Source: a virus. From it: DNA of 54,284 nucleotides. Under the pieces are notes generated by a model that saw only the letters and a list, made by a program, of their open reading frames with translations, did not search any database and was not told where the DNA came from. A program made the translations under genes and the position numbers. Location of the stretch: the IMG/VR virus record IMGVR_UViG_3300027963_000004, positions 1-54,284 of that record; one strand, given 5' to 3'. Every line of letters begins with the position of its first letter. The stretch's first letter is position 1. Positions 24,637 through 31,945 of this stretch are shown here, in pieces.

Positions 24637-24842
24637 TTCAGTTCCCCAAAAATATCAGGTCTCAATGTTGTCCTCTTGACCAACCCCTTGGTATACCTCT
24701 CTATTGCCCCACTTAACTCAGGGCTAGGCATTTGCCTTCCACTTATCACTAGACTGAGCCATGTCTTGCTCACCCCTAGTTTTTTAGCCATGGCAATCTT
24801 TGCTCCCCGCGGCTTTGCTTCAAAAAATTCATTTAATGTCAT
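24633..24842 (-). CDS. Small HTH regulator (Cro/repressor-like)
   Basis: 69 aa from ATG 24842, which has GGAGG about six bases upstream. A longer frame from 24881 would run through the promoter -10 box. Residues 14-50 (AKIAMAKKLGVSKTWLSLVI and GRQMPSPELSGAIERYTKG) form a helix-turn-helix of the Cro/YdaS kind. It is the first gene leftward of the divergent promoter region and probably controls it. With no integrase present, it looks like a lytic-cycle timing regulator more than a lysogeny repressor. Confidence 0.78.
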   Translation of the reverse strand: MTLNEFFEAKPRGAKIAMAKKLGVSKTWLSLVISGRQMPSPELSGAIERYTKGLVKRTTLRPDIFGELK

Positions 24843-24869
24843 TGAACCCTCCATAGTTGGTTTAATCTC

Positions 24870-24897
24870 ATCATACACCAAAAAAAAGATTGTGCAA
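24870..24897 (-). promoter_or_regulatory. Leftward early promoter
   Basis: Minus strand: TTGCAC, 16-base spacer, TATGAT, placed so that transcription would start about 20 bases before the HTH regulator ATG at 24842. It is divergent from the rightward promoter at 24903-24931, the usual control-region layout. Confidence 0.65.
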
Positions 24898-24902
24898 GCC
24901 TG

Positions 24903-24931
24903 TTGTATTTTTATATTAAATTTGGTACAGT
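24903..24931 (+). promoter_or_regulatory. Rightward early promoter
   Basis: TTGTAT, a 17-base AT-rich spacer and TACAGT, about 29 bases before ATG 24960. The spacer contains TTAAATTTG, reminiscent of the TTTAATTTG shared by P1 and P2. It should drive the rightward operon. Confidence 0.65.
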
Positions 24932-24959
24932 CAAGACTTGTTTAACTCGAAAGCGAATT

Positions 24960-25109
24960 ATGAACCCAATAGATAGAGATCAGCAAGACATGAATTTGAT
25001 ACAGGATGCATTACTCAATAGAAAAGATAAGAAAACGCCATGTTGGCCGTATCTTTTATTTTGGGGTGTGCTTTGGACAATCATCATCACATTGACTGTG
25101 AGGTGGTAG
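24960..25109 (+). CDS. Small membrane protein, first rightward gene
   Basis: 49 aa (MNPIDRDQQDMNLIQDALLN...) with a C-terminal membrane helix (YLLFWGVLWTIIITLTV). The next gene starts at the base after its stop. It opens the rightward early operon. Function unknown. Confidence 0.6.
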   Translation: MNPIDRDQQDMNLIQDALLNRKDKKTPCWPYLLFWGVLWTIIITLTVRW

Positions 25110-25295
25110 ATGCATAACGATGCTGAGATGCACCAACTAATGTTGGAGAGGCAACAAATACTTGAGGAGGCTCTAGAACGGGCTGAGACAGGTGTTGCAA
25201 CACAGGAGGATTGGGACATCATTCGCTATGAATGTGGATTGCCCAAGAGACCTTTAGTAACTTTAGAAACTTTAACCTTAACTAGGAGCGAATAA
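25110..25295 (+). CDS. Small hypothetical protein
   Basis: 61 aa, acidic and helical (LMLERQQILEEALERAETG). The sequence style is common next to phage ssDNA-binding genes. It overlaps the following gene as TAATG, implying translational coupling. No function assigned. Confidence 0.65.
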   Translation: MHNDAEMHQLMLERQQILEEALERAETGVATQEDWDIIRYECGLPKRPLVTLETLTLTRSE

Positions 25296-25939
25296 TGGCT
25301 TTGATAGCGAAAGAAAGTGGTGGCAGTAGCACCTTTACCCCTGTACCCCAAGGTATGCATCTTGCAAGATGTTATCGAGTGGTTGACCTTGGCACTCAAA
25401 AAAGTGAGTACCTTGGGACTATAAAACATTTACCAAAGGTTATGTTGCAGTTTGAGGTATTTGGTGAAGATGAGAGTGGCAACCCTATTCTGACAAATAA
25501 GGGTGAACCCATGACCATCAGCAAGAACTTTACTTTGTCCTTGGCTGAGAAAGCAACCCTTCGAAAGGACTTGCAGACTTGGAGAGGCAGAGACTTTACT
25601 GCTGATGAACTCAGAGGTTTTGAATTAAAGAATGTTCTTGGTGCATGGGCAATGATTTCTGTTGTCAAGGCAGAGGGCAATAATGGCAAAGAGTACACCA
25701 ATATTCAAGCCATCTTATCTGTCCCTCAACAAATCAAAAAAGCGGGTCTTCCTGATGGTCACAATGCCCTTGGAATCTTCTCTATTGATGAACCTGACAT
25801 GACCATGTTTGACACCTTTAGTGATGGACTTAGGTCAAAGATTGAGGGTTCTCCTGAGTGGCAACAAAGAAATGGCAAATCAGCCCCAACCCAAGCATCT
25901 ACAAGTATTAATGACTTGGATGATGACATCCCATTTTAA
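25295..25939 (+). CDS. Putative ssDNA-binding or annealing accessory protein with SSB-type tail
   Basis: 214 aa. The body is beta-rich (HLARCYRVVDLGTQ, KVMLQFEVFGED, NVLGAWAMISVVKAE), compatible with an OB fold, and it ends DLDDDIPF. This acidic tip is the same as the end of bacterial SSB (DDDIPF), which recruits replication and recombination proteins. It lies just ahead of a RecB-family nuclease. It probably coats phage ssDNA and recruits partners. The tail is directly visible; the OB fold is inferred. Confidence 0.72.
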   Translation: MALIAKESGGSSTFTPVPQGMHLARCYRVVDLGTQKSEYLGTIKHLPKVMLQFEVFGEDESGNPILTNKGEPMTISKNFTLSLAEKATLRKDLQTWRGRDFTADELRGFELKNVLGAWAMISVVKAEGNNGKEYTNIQAILSVPQQIKKAGLPDGHNALGIFSIDEPDMTMFDTFSDGLRSKIEGSPEWQQRNGKSAPTQASTSINDLDDDIPF

Positions 25940-25947
25940 GGAAACAT

Positions 25948-26721
25948 ATGACCATAACAACACCTACCATTAGGGCTAGTGAGTCAAATCATTGGTATAC
26001 CCAAAATGGTGAGCCGCAATACACTGTGCCATCCAAAAAAGATGGCTCTCCTAGGGCAACTACACTTCGTGATGCTCGCACCATGGCTTTGGTGCCCTCA
26101 GTGACCACAGTTCTGAACATGGCGGCTAAACCCGCCTTGACTGCTTGGTTGCAACAGCAAGTTCTGTATGCAGCCCTAACCCTTCCTCGACGCCCCGACG
26201 AACCTGAAAAAGAGTACATCGACAGAATAATCAACGACTCTAAAGAACAGGGTCGCTCGGCGGCGGATGCGGGGACTGACATCCATGCATCCATCCAAGG
26301 CTACTATGAGGGCAACTTTACAGGCAAACACAATGAGTCTGTGACTGCTTGCTCTAAGGTTATCTATGACATTTTTGCTGAACAGGATTGGATTTGTGAG
26401 AGGTCTTTTGCCCATGCTGATTTGCGTTTTGGGGGCAAGTCTGATCTTTATACCAATGAGGGAGATGGAATTGTCTTGGATATTAAAACCAAGGAATTCA
26501 CCGATTCAGATAAGGTAGAGGGGTATGACGAGCATCTAATGCAATTGGCGGCATATAGGGTGGGCCTGGGTGTTCCAAAGGCTCGATGTGCCAATGTTTT
26601 TGTTAGCCGTAATGTCCCAACCTTGGCAGTTGTAAAGGAGTGGAGTCAAGATGACCTTGAACGTGGTTGGAAAATGTTCATGGCACTACTTGAATTTTGG
26701 CAACTCAAGAACAAATTTTAG
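25948..26721 (+). CDS. RecB/Cas4-family PD-(D/E)XK exonuclease
   Basis: 257 aa. Motifs in order: GTDIHASI with His113, FGGKSD with Asp166, VLDIKTK with Asp178 and Lys180, and QLAAY (Gln199, Tyr203). The spaced His, Asp, D-x-K and Q-x3-Y set defines the RecB-like branch of the restriction endonuclease fold. It likely resects DNA ends for recombination with the SSB-tailed protein upstream. There are no Cas4-type Fe-S cysteines in a clear array, so a phage exonuclease role is preferred. Confidence 0.85.
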   Translation: MTITTPTIRASESNHWYTQNGEPQYTVPSKKDGSPRATTLRDARTMALVPSVTTVLNMAAKPALTAWLQQQVLYAALTLPRRPDEPEKEYIDRIINDSKEQGRSAADAGTDIHASIQGYYEGNFTGKHNESVTACSKVIYDIFAEQDWICERSFAHADLRFGGKSDLYTNEGDGIVLDIKTKEFTDSDKVEGYDEHLMQLAAYRVGLGVPKARCANVFVSRNVPTLAVVKEWSQDDLERGWKMFMALLEFWQLKNKF

Positions 26722-26723
26722 CC

Positions 26724-26933
26724 ATGGAAAAAATACAGGCATTCAAGACTAGCGATGGGAGCATCTTTGATGATCATATCCAAGCAGAGAAACATGAGAT
26801 GTTTCTTAAAAAGGACATGATTGTTGAAGAGTTCCTAGATAGTGACCTCAACCCTTATAGTGGGACTCAGAGAGTTATTGCTAGAAACACAATCATTAAT
26901 TGGGAACTATGGAAGGTAAAAAATGTTAAGTGA
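26724..26933 (+). CDS. Small hypothetical protein
   Basis: 69 aa from ATG 26724 (MEKIQAFKTSDGSIFDDHIQ), immediately after the nuclease stop. The FKTSDGSIFDDHIQAEKHE pattern is typical of small phage proteins of unknown role that sit with exonuclease genes. A TTG-initiated longer form is less likely. Confidence 0.62.
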   Translation: MEKIQAFKTSDGSIFDDHIQAEKHEMFLKKDMIVEEFLDSDLNPYSGTQRVIARNTIINWELWKVKNVK

Positions 26934-27144
26934 TGCAACAATTAAACAAATCTATTTTTATTGTGATGAAAAACTACCAAATGCAGTCTATGCAGATGAA
27001 GTAGATATCATTCAATTTGCTCACAAAATTGAGCAATATGTGGCAATGGCGTATGCTAATAAAGAACACGCCCGTTGTGTAGAGATTGTCATGGACATGA
27101 ACCGCGCAGTTGGTGAGGCTTTAAATAATCAACGCCCCAAATAG
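26923..27144 (+). CDS. Small hypothetical protein
   Basis: 73 aa, helical and acidic (MLSDATIKQIYFYCDEKLPN...). It overlaps the previous gene by 11 bases in another frame. No recognised domain. Confidence 0.6.
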   Translation: MLSDATIKQIYFYCDEKLPNAVYADEVDIIQFAHKIEQYVAMAYANKEHARCVEIVMDMNRAVGEALNNQRPK

Positions 27145-27152
27145 GAGTACCC

Positions 27153-27338
27153 ATGGACATTACCCTTATCAGACACCTTGCAAAAGAGTATCAAGAGGGC
27201 AACAGAAACCCAGAGACAATCTTGGCTATTGCTTGCCTAGAGGCTTATGAGCAAGGGTTTGAAGAGGGTGTCCTAAAAACGCAAGAGACTCATTACAATG
27301 CACAGATTTTGTTGCATTGCACCGCGGGAAATGCATAA
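27153..27338 (+). CDS. Small hypothetical protein, last rightward gene
   Basis: 61 aa (MDITLIRHLAKEYQEGNRN...), with AGGAG upstream of the ATG. It ends where the converging terminator begins. Function unknown. Confidence 0.6.
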   Translation: MDITLIRHLAKEYQEGNRNPETILAIACLEAYEQGFEEGVLKTQETHYNAQILLHCTAGNA

Positions 27339-27361
27339 AAAAAGCCCCCCGTGAGGGGGGC
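27337..27361 (-). terminator. Strong terminator of the late leftward operon
   Basis: A seven-base perfect GC stem (GCCCCCC with GGGGGGC) and a GTGA/TCAC loop, followed on the minus strand by seven T residues. It stops late transcripts coming from the ejection genes before they enter the converging early operon. On the plus strand no T run follows, so rightward termination would be weaker. Confidence 0.88.
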
Positions 27362-27396
27362 AAAGAAGGAGAGTGGCAACTGCTCCTCACGTGAAA

Positions 27397-29139
27397 TTAT
27401 TGTTGTGGCTCTTCAGCCCATGCACCTTTCTTACCAAAATAGTCATGGGCTAACCAAACTGGAATCATACCTAAGCCACCTACAGTTCCTATACCTTTTG
27501 CCGCCATACCTGCGGGGCCAACGGGTGGGGTCATTGACAATGCGCCAAAGGCTGCCTCAATCGTACCCAATACGGCACCTGAGTAATCACCTTTTTTGTA
27601 TCGGTCAATTGCCTCATCAATAGACAAAGCAGTTCCTGCACCAGACAATGTATTAGCAAGCACTGGTGACTTGGCTAGTTTATAGCCTAACTGTTGAGCA
27701 ACACTAGGCTTAGACTTAGCGGCTCTCTCTACTGCTTTTTCGGCAACATTGGCTCCAGACTCTGCTTTTTGAACAGCAGTCTGTGCGGATTTTGCCTCTT
27801 TAAGTCTTTGATTGGTTTCTCCAACAGCAGACCCAGTTGTTCTACGAGCCTGTTGGGCTTTCCTAACGCGTTCTTCTGCAACTAATCTTTTTTGCTCTGC
27901 CTCTGCTGCTATTCGTTGTTGCTCTATAGCCTCTCTAGATTGTTTTTCAGCCAACTCTTGCTCAAATTTTGCAGTTCTTTCATCTACTATATCTGATGGA
28001 ACCATTAACTGACCGGGCTTTGGCTCAGTCAATTTCATGTCCGTTTCGCCGAGTTCTTTAATTTTTTCTAAATTTTCAAGGTCTCTATCAAGCAAATACC
28101 TAGCCCCTGTTGGGCTATCTTTTGTTTTGTTTGTAGCCAAATCAAGAATAGCCTCAGGCACTTGATGTTTTTGACCAGCCTCTTGAATCATCCAATTTCT
28201 TGTACCTGAATCTTCTATAATTTTGGGGCCTGATGCTCTGCCGGGGCGCGCTTCTTCAGCAACAGTTGCAGCACTTGTTGGAGCATTTCCAGCAGTTTTA
28301 GAAAAAACTTTTGCCTCTGCCTCCGCGGCTTTTAACTCATCTGCTGCTTGCATTGCCGCAGTTTGACGAGCCTTAAATTCATTCTCAAGGTCTTGAACCG
28401 ATGCCCCAGAGCCAGTTTGTAAGTTTCTTTGAGCCTCAACTAACTTGTCTCTAGCCATTGCAAATTTTTCTTGGGCAGATACCAAACTAGGACTAACTGG
28501 TCTCTGTGGATTTACTAAGGCTTTTTCAATTGCCCCTTTACCAAACCCAAGACCTGCACCCATCCCCGCGGCATCAACAAGTTCAGACTCACGCATGGTC
28601 TGCACTCTCTCTCCAGCAGGTGGAGCAGGCTCTTCGCTAATGCGTTCAGCCTCTGTCTTGCCTGAGTCAAAGGGATTAGTCTCATCCCTCCTAGGCATGA
28701 CATTATTGACTAGTGCATATGCACTGTTAATCTTTTTACCATAAGTCTCTGGGTTGTCAGCATAAGAGCCATTGACTCCTTGTCCTAAACCCATAGTAAA
28801 CTTTTCTACATCTGAACCAGCATTGATGGCTTTAGGATACATCCGTTTTATAAAGTCAACATAGTAGTCAGCAAAGACCTCTGGATCTTCAAACTGCATA
28901 TACTTCTCGCGCTTTTTAGTGGCATTATCCACAGCAAATGTGCCAGAGCCAGAGAAGTCTTTAATGTTTCCTAGGTTGTAGGAATTAGGAATAACAGACT
29001 TACCCCAACCAGTCTCTAAGCCAAACTTGGCAAGGAGAAGAGCGGGGTCAACACCAATCTGACTACCAATTCGTTCGGCTATAGGGCCATATTCTTTGGC
29101 AAAGGTCTCTGGGGTATATGCTTTTTTTTCATCTGCCAT
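27397..29139 (-). CDS. Virion-associated peptidoglycan hydrolase / ejection protein
   Basis: 580 aa. The N-terminal 130 residues look like a lysozyme-fold glucosaminidase or transglycosylase: ALLLAKFGLETGWGKS with candidate catalytic Glu42, then SYNLGNIK. The middle is a long Ala/Glu/Lys coiled coil, and the C-terminus has Gly-rich hydrophobic segments (PVGPAGMAAKGIGTVGGLG). This matches internal virion proteins that open the cell wall at DNA entry. It is the last gene of the late operon. Confidence 0.75.
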   Translation of the reverse strand: MADEKKAYTPETFAKEYGPIAERIGSQIGVDPALLLAKFGLETGWGKSVIPNSYNLGNIKDFSGSGTFAVDNATKKREKYMQFEDPEVFADYYVDFIKRMYPKAINAGSDVEKFTMGLGQGVNGSYADNPETYGKKINSAYALVNNVMPRRDETNPFDSGKTEAERISEEPAPPAGERVQTMRESELVDAAGMGAGLGFGKGAIEKALVNPQRPVSPSLVSAQEKFAMARDKLVEAQRNLQTGSGASVQDLENEFKARQTAAMQAADELKAAEAEAKVFSKTAGNAPTSAATVAEEARPGRASGPKIIEDSGTRNWMIQEAGQKHQVPEAILDLATNKTKDSPTGARYLLDRDLENLEKIKELGETDMKLTEPKPGQLMVPSDIVDERTAKFEQELAEKQSREAIEQQRIAAEAEQKRLVAEERVRKAQQARRTTGSAVGETNQRLKEAKSAQTAVQKAESGANVAEKAVERAAKSKPSVAQQLGYKLAKSPVLANTLSGAGTALSIDEAIDRYKKGDYSGAVLGTIEAAFGALSMTPPVGPAGMAAKGIGTVGGLGMIPVWLAHDYFGKKGAWAEEPQQ

Positions 29140-29141
29140 AA

Positions 29142-30977
29142 TTATTTCTTCCGCTTAATGACGCCATCTACATCTTTATAAAGGCTACCTTGTGGCAGAT
29201 TAACAAATACAGGATCATCTGGTCCTTTTATTTTTGGTGGTTGACTAGGGGCTTCATTTGCAGAATTAGCCTTAGATGGTTCAGTTGCAGGATTGCTGGC
29301 ATCTTTAGGAGCAATTACCTTAGGCGCTTCAGTCTTAGATGTATTTACTCTACCCAATAGGTCTGCATTTGCCTTGCGAATGCGGTCAGCCTGTTGATCA
29401 TAATGGTCACGAATTACGCCCAACTCATCAGACTGTAAGAATTTACGGAATGTGCCTCCGGGATTCTTATCAGTATAAGCAGTCCAAGCCTTGTGAACTT
29501 CTTGGTCAAATTTAGAATCAAGGATAAGAGCCTCAGACTTGAGGCGAACCACTCGAGCCGTATCATTTGATAAGCCTTGTAAGTCATTAGTAAGGCGACC
29601 CTCACTCTCAGTAATAGCACCTTGACCTTGGAGCAGTTTGCGGGACTGAACTTGGAGTTTAGCCACAGACTGTAGATACAAAGTTAATGCATCTCGATCC
29701 TCTGCATTCAACTTATATGTTGCCAATTGCTGCATAGGAAGTCGGACTGCCCCACCGGGAGTTGATAACCCCTCCTGCAAAGCACGCCCAATTGCATCCT
29801 TAATGCCGGGATTGTTAAGCAACTCAAATGCTCTTGGGTTGTTTTTAGCAAATGAAATCATGTCATTTGCAGTATTGATGTTTGTTCTAGCCGCAAGGAA
29901 TGAAGTATCTAACTGACCAATCTTCTTGGACTCTTCTTCATTCTGACGCTTAATTCGATCCGCATTGAGTTCTTTTTCAATCTTCTCTTCTTCAGGAGTC
30001 TTAGGGGCTTGACCGGGTTTGTTCTCAATCCAATTCTTTTTACGAAACCAGTCATTTTCAATCTCTGGATTGCCTGCCTCATCAGCCCTTTTCTTAGTTG
30101 CTTCCCATTCTTTAAATACGCTATAGGGAACTTTTTTAGGGCCTACAAAGCGACCAAAATCAACCTCAATGATTGTGTCAGGGTTTTGTTCTAAAAACCG
30201 TTGTTGGCTGCGAGAGTAAGGGGTGTTGCCAATTTGAATGACATCTTCCCTTTGCATCTTGGCTTGCTCTCTAAGGCTATCACCAAATTCTTTACCACCA
30301 ATCTCATAGGCAATAGCAATGTCTTCATCCGTAATCATCTTAGTTTTACGGGGTGCGCCAGTCTGAGTTACGGCACTACCACCCCCAGGCCCCTCACCCT
30401 TGGGTGCGCCCGCGGCTAGATTAGTCCCGGTAGTGCCAATCTCAGTTTGACCTGCGGCAGTTGGAGTGCGTTCTATACCAGAGCCTAAAGTGGTTTCTTG
30501 ACCCATACCAAGTCGGTTAGCCATGAACTCACTCATTAAGTTTTGCTTGTTCAAAGCCATTTTCTTTTCTTGCAAATCTAACTTCATCTTATTGTAAGAT
30601 TGCTCACGGACTGCCTCTTTTTCAGCCTCATCAGCAGCCATATCGGCGGCATAGCCCATAGACTCACCAAAAGAACCAGTCTTTGTAGGCTTGGCAAAGC
30701 CAGCCGCCATCTTCATCAAGACAGGGTCAAACATTCGGTTCTGACGCGTTCCTAGGCTCTGCTGGAGCAAATCAATTTGATTTGACATGGCTTGCCTTTC
30801 CTCGCGCAATTTACGCAAGGAAGAGGTTGCAAAGTCTTCCTGAGGGGCTTCCTCATTATCCATGCCCGCTATCCGGGCAGCATTCATTCCCACATTAGGT
30901 GTTTGCCCCTGTGGTTGTGCAGGGGGTGCTTTAGGTGGGGCTACTGCATTCAAACCCCCTTGAGGTATATCTGCCAT
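29142..30977 (-). CDS. Putative ejection (internal virion) protein
   Basis: 611 aa. A Pro/Gly-rich N-terminus, a helical Met/Lys/Gln-rich section (about 50-170), a Gly/Thr linker with an AGAPKGEGPGGGS stretch and a long helical C-terminal half. No enzyme motif. It lies between two other likely ejection proteins, separated by 2 bases on each side, consistent with P22-like ejection gene sets. Confidence 0.6.
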   Translation of the reverse strand: MADIPQGGLNAVAPPKAPPAQPQGQTPNVGMNAARIAGMDNEEAPQEDFATSSLRKLREERQAMSNQIDLLQQSLGTRQNRMFDPVLMKMAAGFAKPTKTGSFGESMGYAADMAADEAEKEAVREQSYNKMKLDLQEKKMALNKQNLMSEFMANRLGMGQETTLGSGIERTPTAAGQTEIGTTGTNLAAGAPKGEGPGGGSAVTQTGAPRKTKMITDEDIAIAYEIGGKEFGDSLREQAKMQREDVIQIGNTPYSRSQQRFLEQNPDTIIEVDFGRFVGPKKVPYSVFKEWEATKKRADEAGNPEIENDWFRKKNWIENKPGQAPKTPEEEKIEKELNADRIKRQNEEESKKIGQLDTSFLAARTNINTANDMISFAKNNPRAFELLNNPGIKDAIGRALQEGLSTPGGAVRLPMQQLATYKLNAEDRDALTLYLQSVAKLQVQSRKLLQGQGAITESEGRLTNDLQGLSNDTARVVRLKSEALILDSKFDQEVHKAWTAYTDKNPGGTFRKFLQSDELGVIRDHYDQQADRIRKANADLLGRVNTSKTEAPKVIAPKDASNPATEPSKANSANEAPSQPPKIKGPDDPVFVNLPQGSLYKDVDGVIKRKK

Positions 30978-30979
30978 GT

Positions 30980-31945
30980 TTACTCCACTAGAGTGCCAGT
31001 TGCATCATAAAAATTACCACGACCATCATGGTAAGCCGCTCCCTCAGGAGGATTAGTTGGGTCAATATAACCACCTTCACCCTTATAAATTACCCCGCCA
31101 TCTGCTTTAGGGGTTGGGGTAGGATTATTAAGGAATGAACCAAGCCCAGAAAGTAAGGTTGCAATTTGAGATAAAGGTGAATTGGAATAAGCGCCAGCAA
31201 CTGGGCCAACAGACTGTTTAGTCTCACCAGTAGGAATCTGATACTGCCTCATTAATTGAGAATAGGCTTGTGCTTGGGCCATAGGGTAATCAAGCATTTT
31301 TTGACCTAAAGCCTGTTGCTGACCACCATAATCACTCAAGGCTCTTAATCCACCAAGACCAAGTCCTTGTTGCTGAGTACCTAAATTTCCAAAGGCTTGC
31401 CCAGCCTGTAAAGCGCGAGACAAGTCATTCTGAGCCATTGTTCCAGCCTGTGTATAACCTGACTGCAATGCACCCATTTGCTTACCAATTAAATCAGCCT
31501 GCATATCTCGCAAAGCATTACCAGTAATTTGAGATTGACGGCGAGAGCCAAATTGACCAGTTCCAATAGCCGCTCCACCTAAATTAGGCAATACATTTTC
31601 TTGAATGTTGCGTTGTTGTAGACGCCCCATCTCATTAACCACACCAGAGGTGTAGGGATTCATGTAGTCGCCAATGACATCAGGAACTGTTGTAGCACCC
31701 GCTTGACCTAAAAGTTGAGAGCCTGCACCCATAGACCCAGCACCTGCAAAAGCAACGTCTGGAGCCATCTGAAAGGCTTGCTGTTGTAATGGGCTAAAGC
31801 CAGCCACGCCGCCTTGTTGGACAGCATTCTGACCCAAGTTTGCAATGTCTTGGAGGTAGTTGGTATAGAACTCAGGTGCAGTCTGTTGGGATTGAACCGT
31901 CTGGACTACATCTGGTAGCGGATCACCTTGGAGTAAGCCAGCCAT
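30980..31945 (-). CDS. Putative ejection protein, Gln/Gly/Ala-rich
   Basis: 321 aa. Rich in Gln, Gly and Ala, with helices such as LQQRNIQENVLPNLGGAAIG and QALGQKMLDYPMAQAQAYSQ and a C-terminal KADGGVIYKGEGGY motif. The composition resembles small ejection proteins of short-tailed phages. One base overlaps the next gene upstream. Confidence 0.6.
   Translation of the reverse strand: MAGLLQGDPLPDVVQTVQSQQTAPEFYTNYLQDIANLGQNAVQQGGVAGFSPLQQQAFQMAPDVAFAGAGSMGAGSQLLGQAGATTVPDVIGDYMNPYTSGVVNEMGRLQQRNIQENVLPNLGGAAIGTGQFGSRRQSQITGNALRDMQADLIGKQMGALQSGYTQAGTMAQNDLSRALQAGQAFGNLGTQQQGLGLGGLRALSDYGGQQQALGQKMLDYPMAQAQAYSQLMRQYQIPTGETKQSVGPVAGAYSNSPLSQIATLLSGLGSFLNNPTPTPKADGGVIYKGEGGYIDPTNPPEGAAYHDGRGNFYDATGTLVE

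Noticed and set aside
24633-24842. HTH regulator as evidence of a temperate phage
   Set aside because: No integrase, attachment site or partition gene is visible, so a Cro-like role in lytic timing is more economical.
27344-27361. GC hairpin as a terminator for the rightward operon
   Set aside because: The T run lies only on the leftward side, so it is assigned to the leftward operon. Rightward termination remains possible but unsupported.
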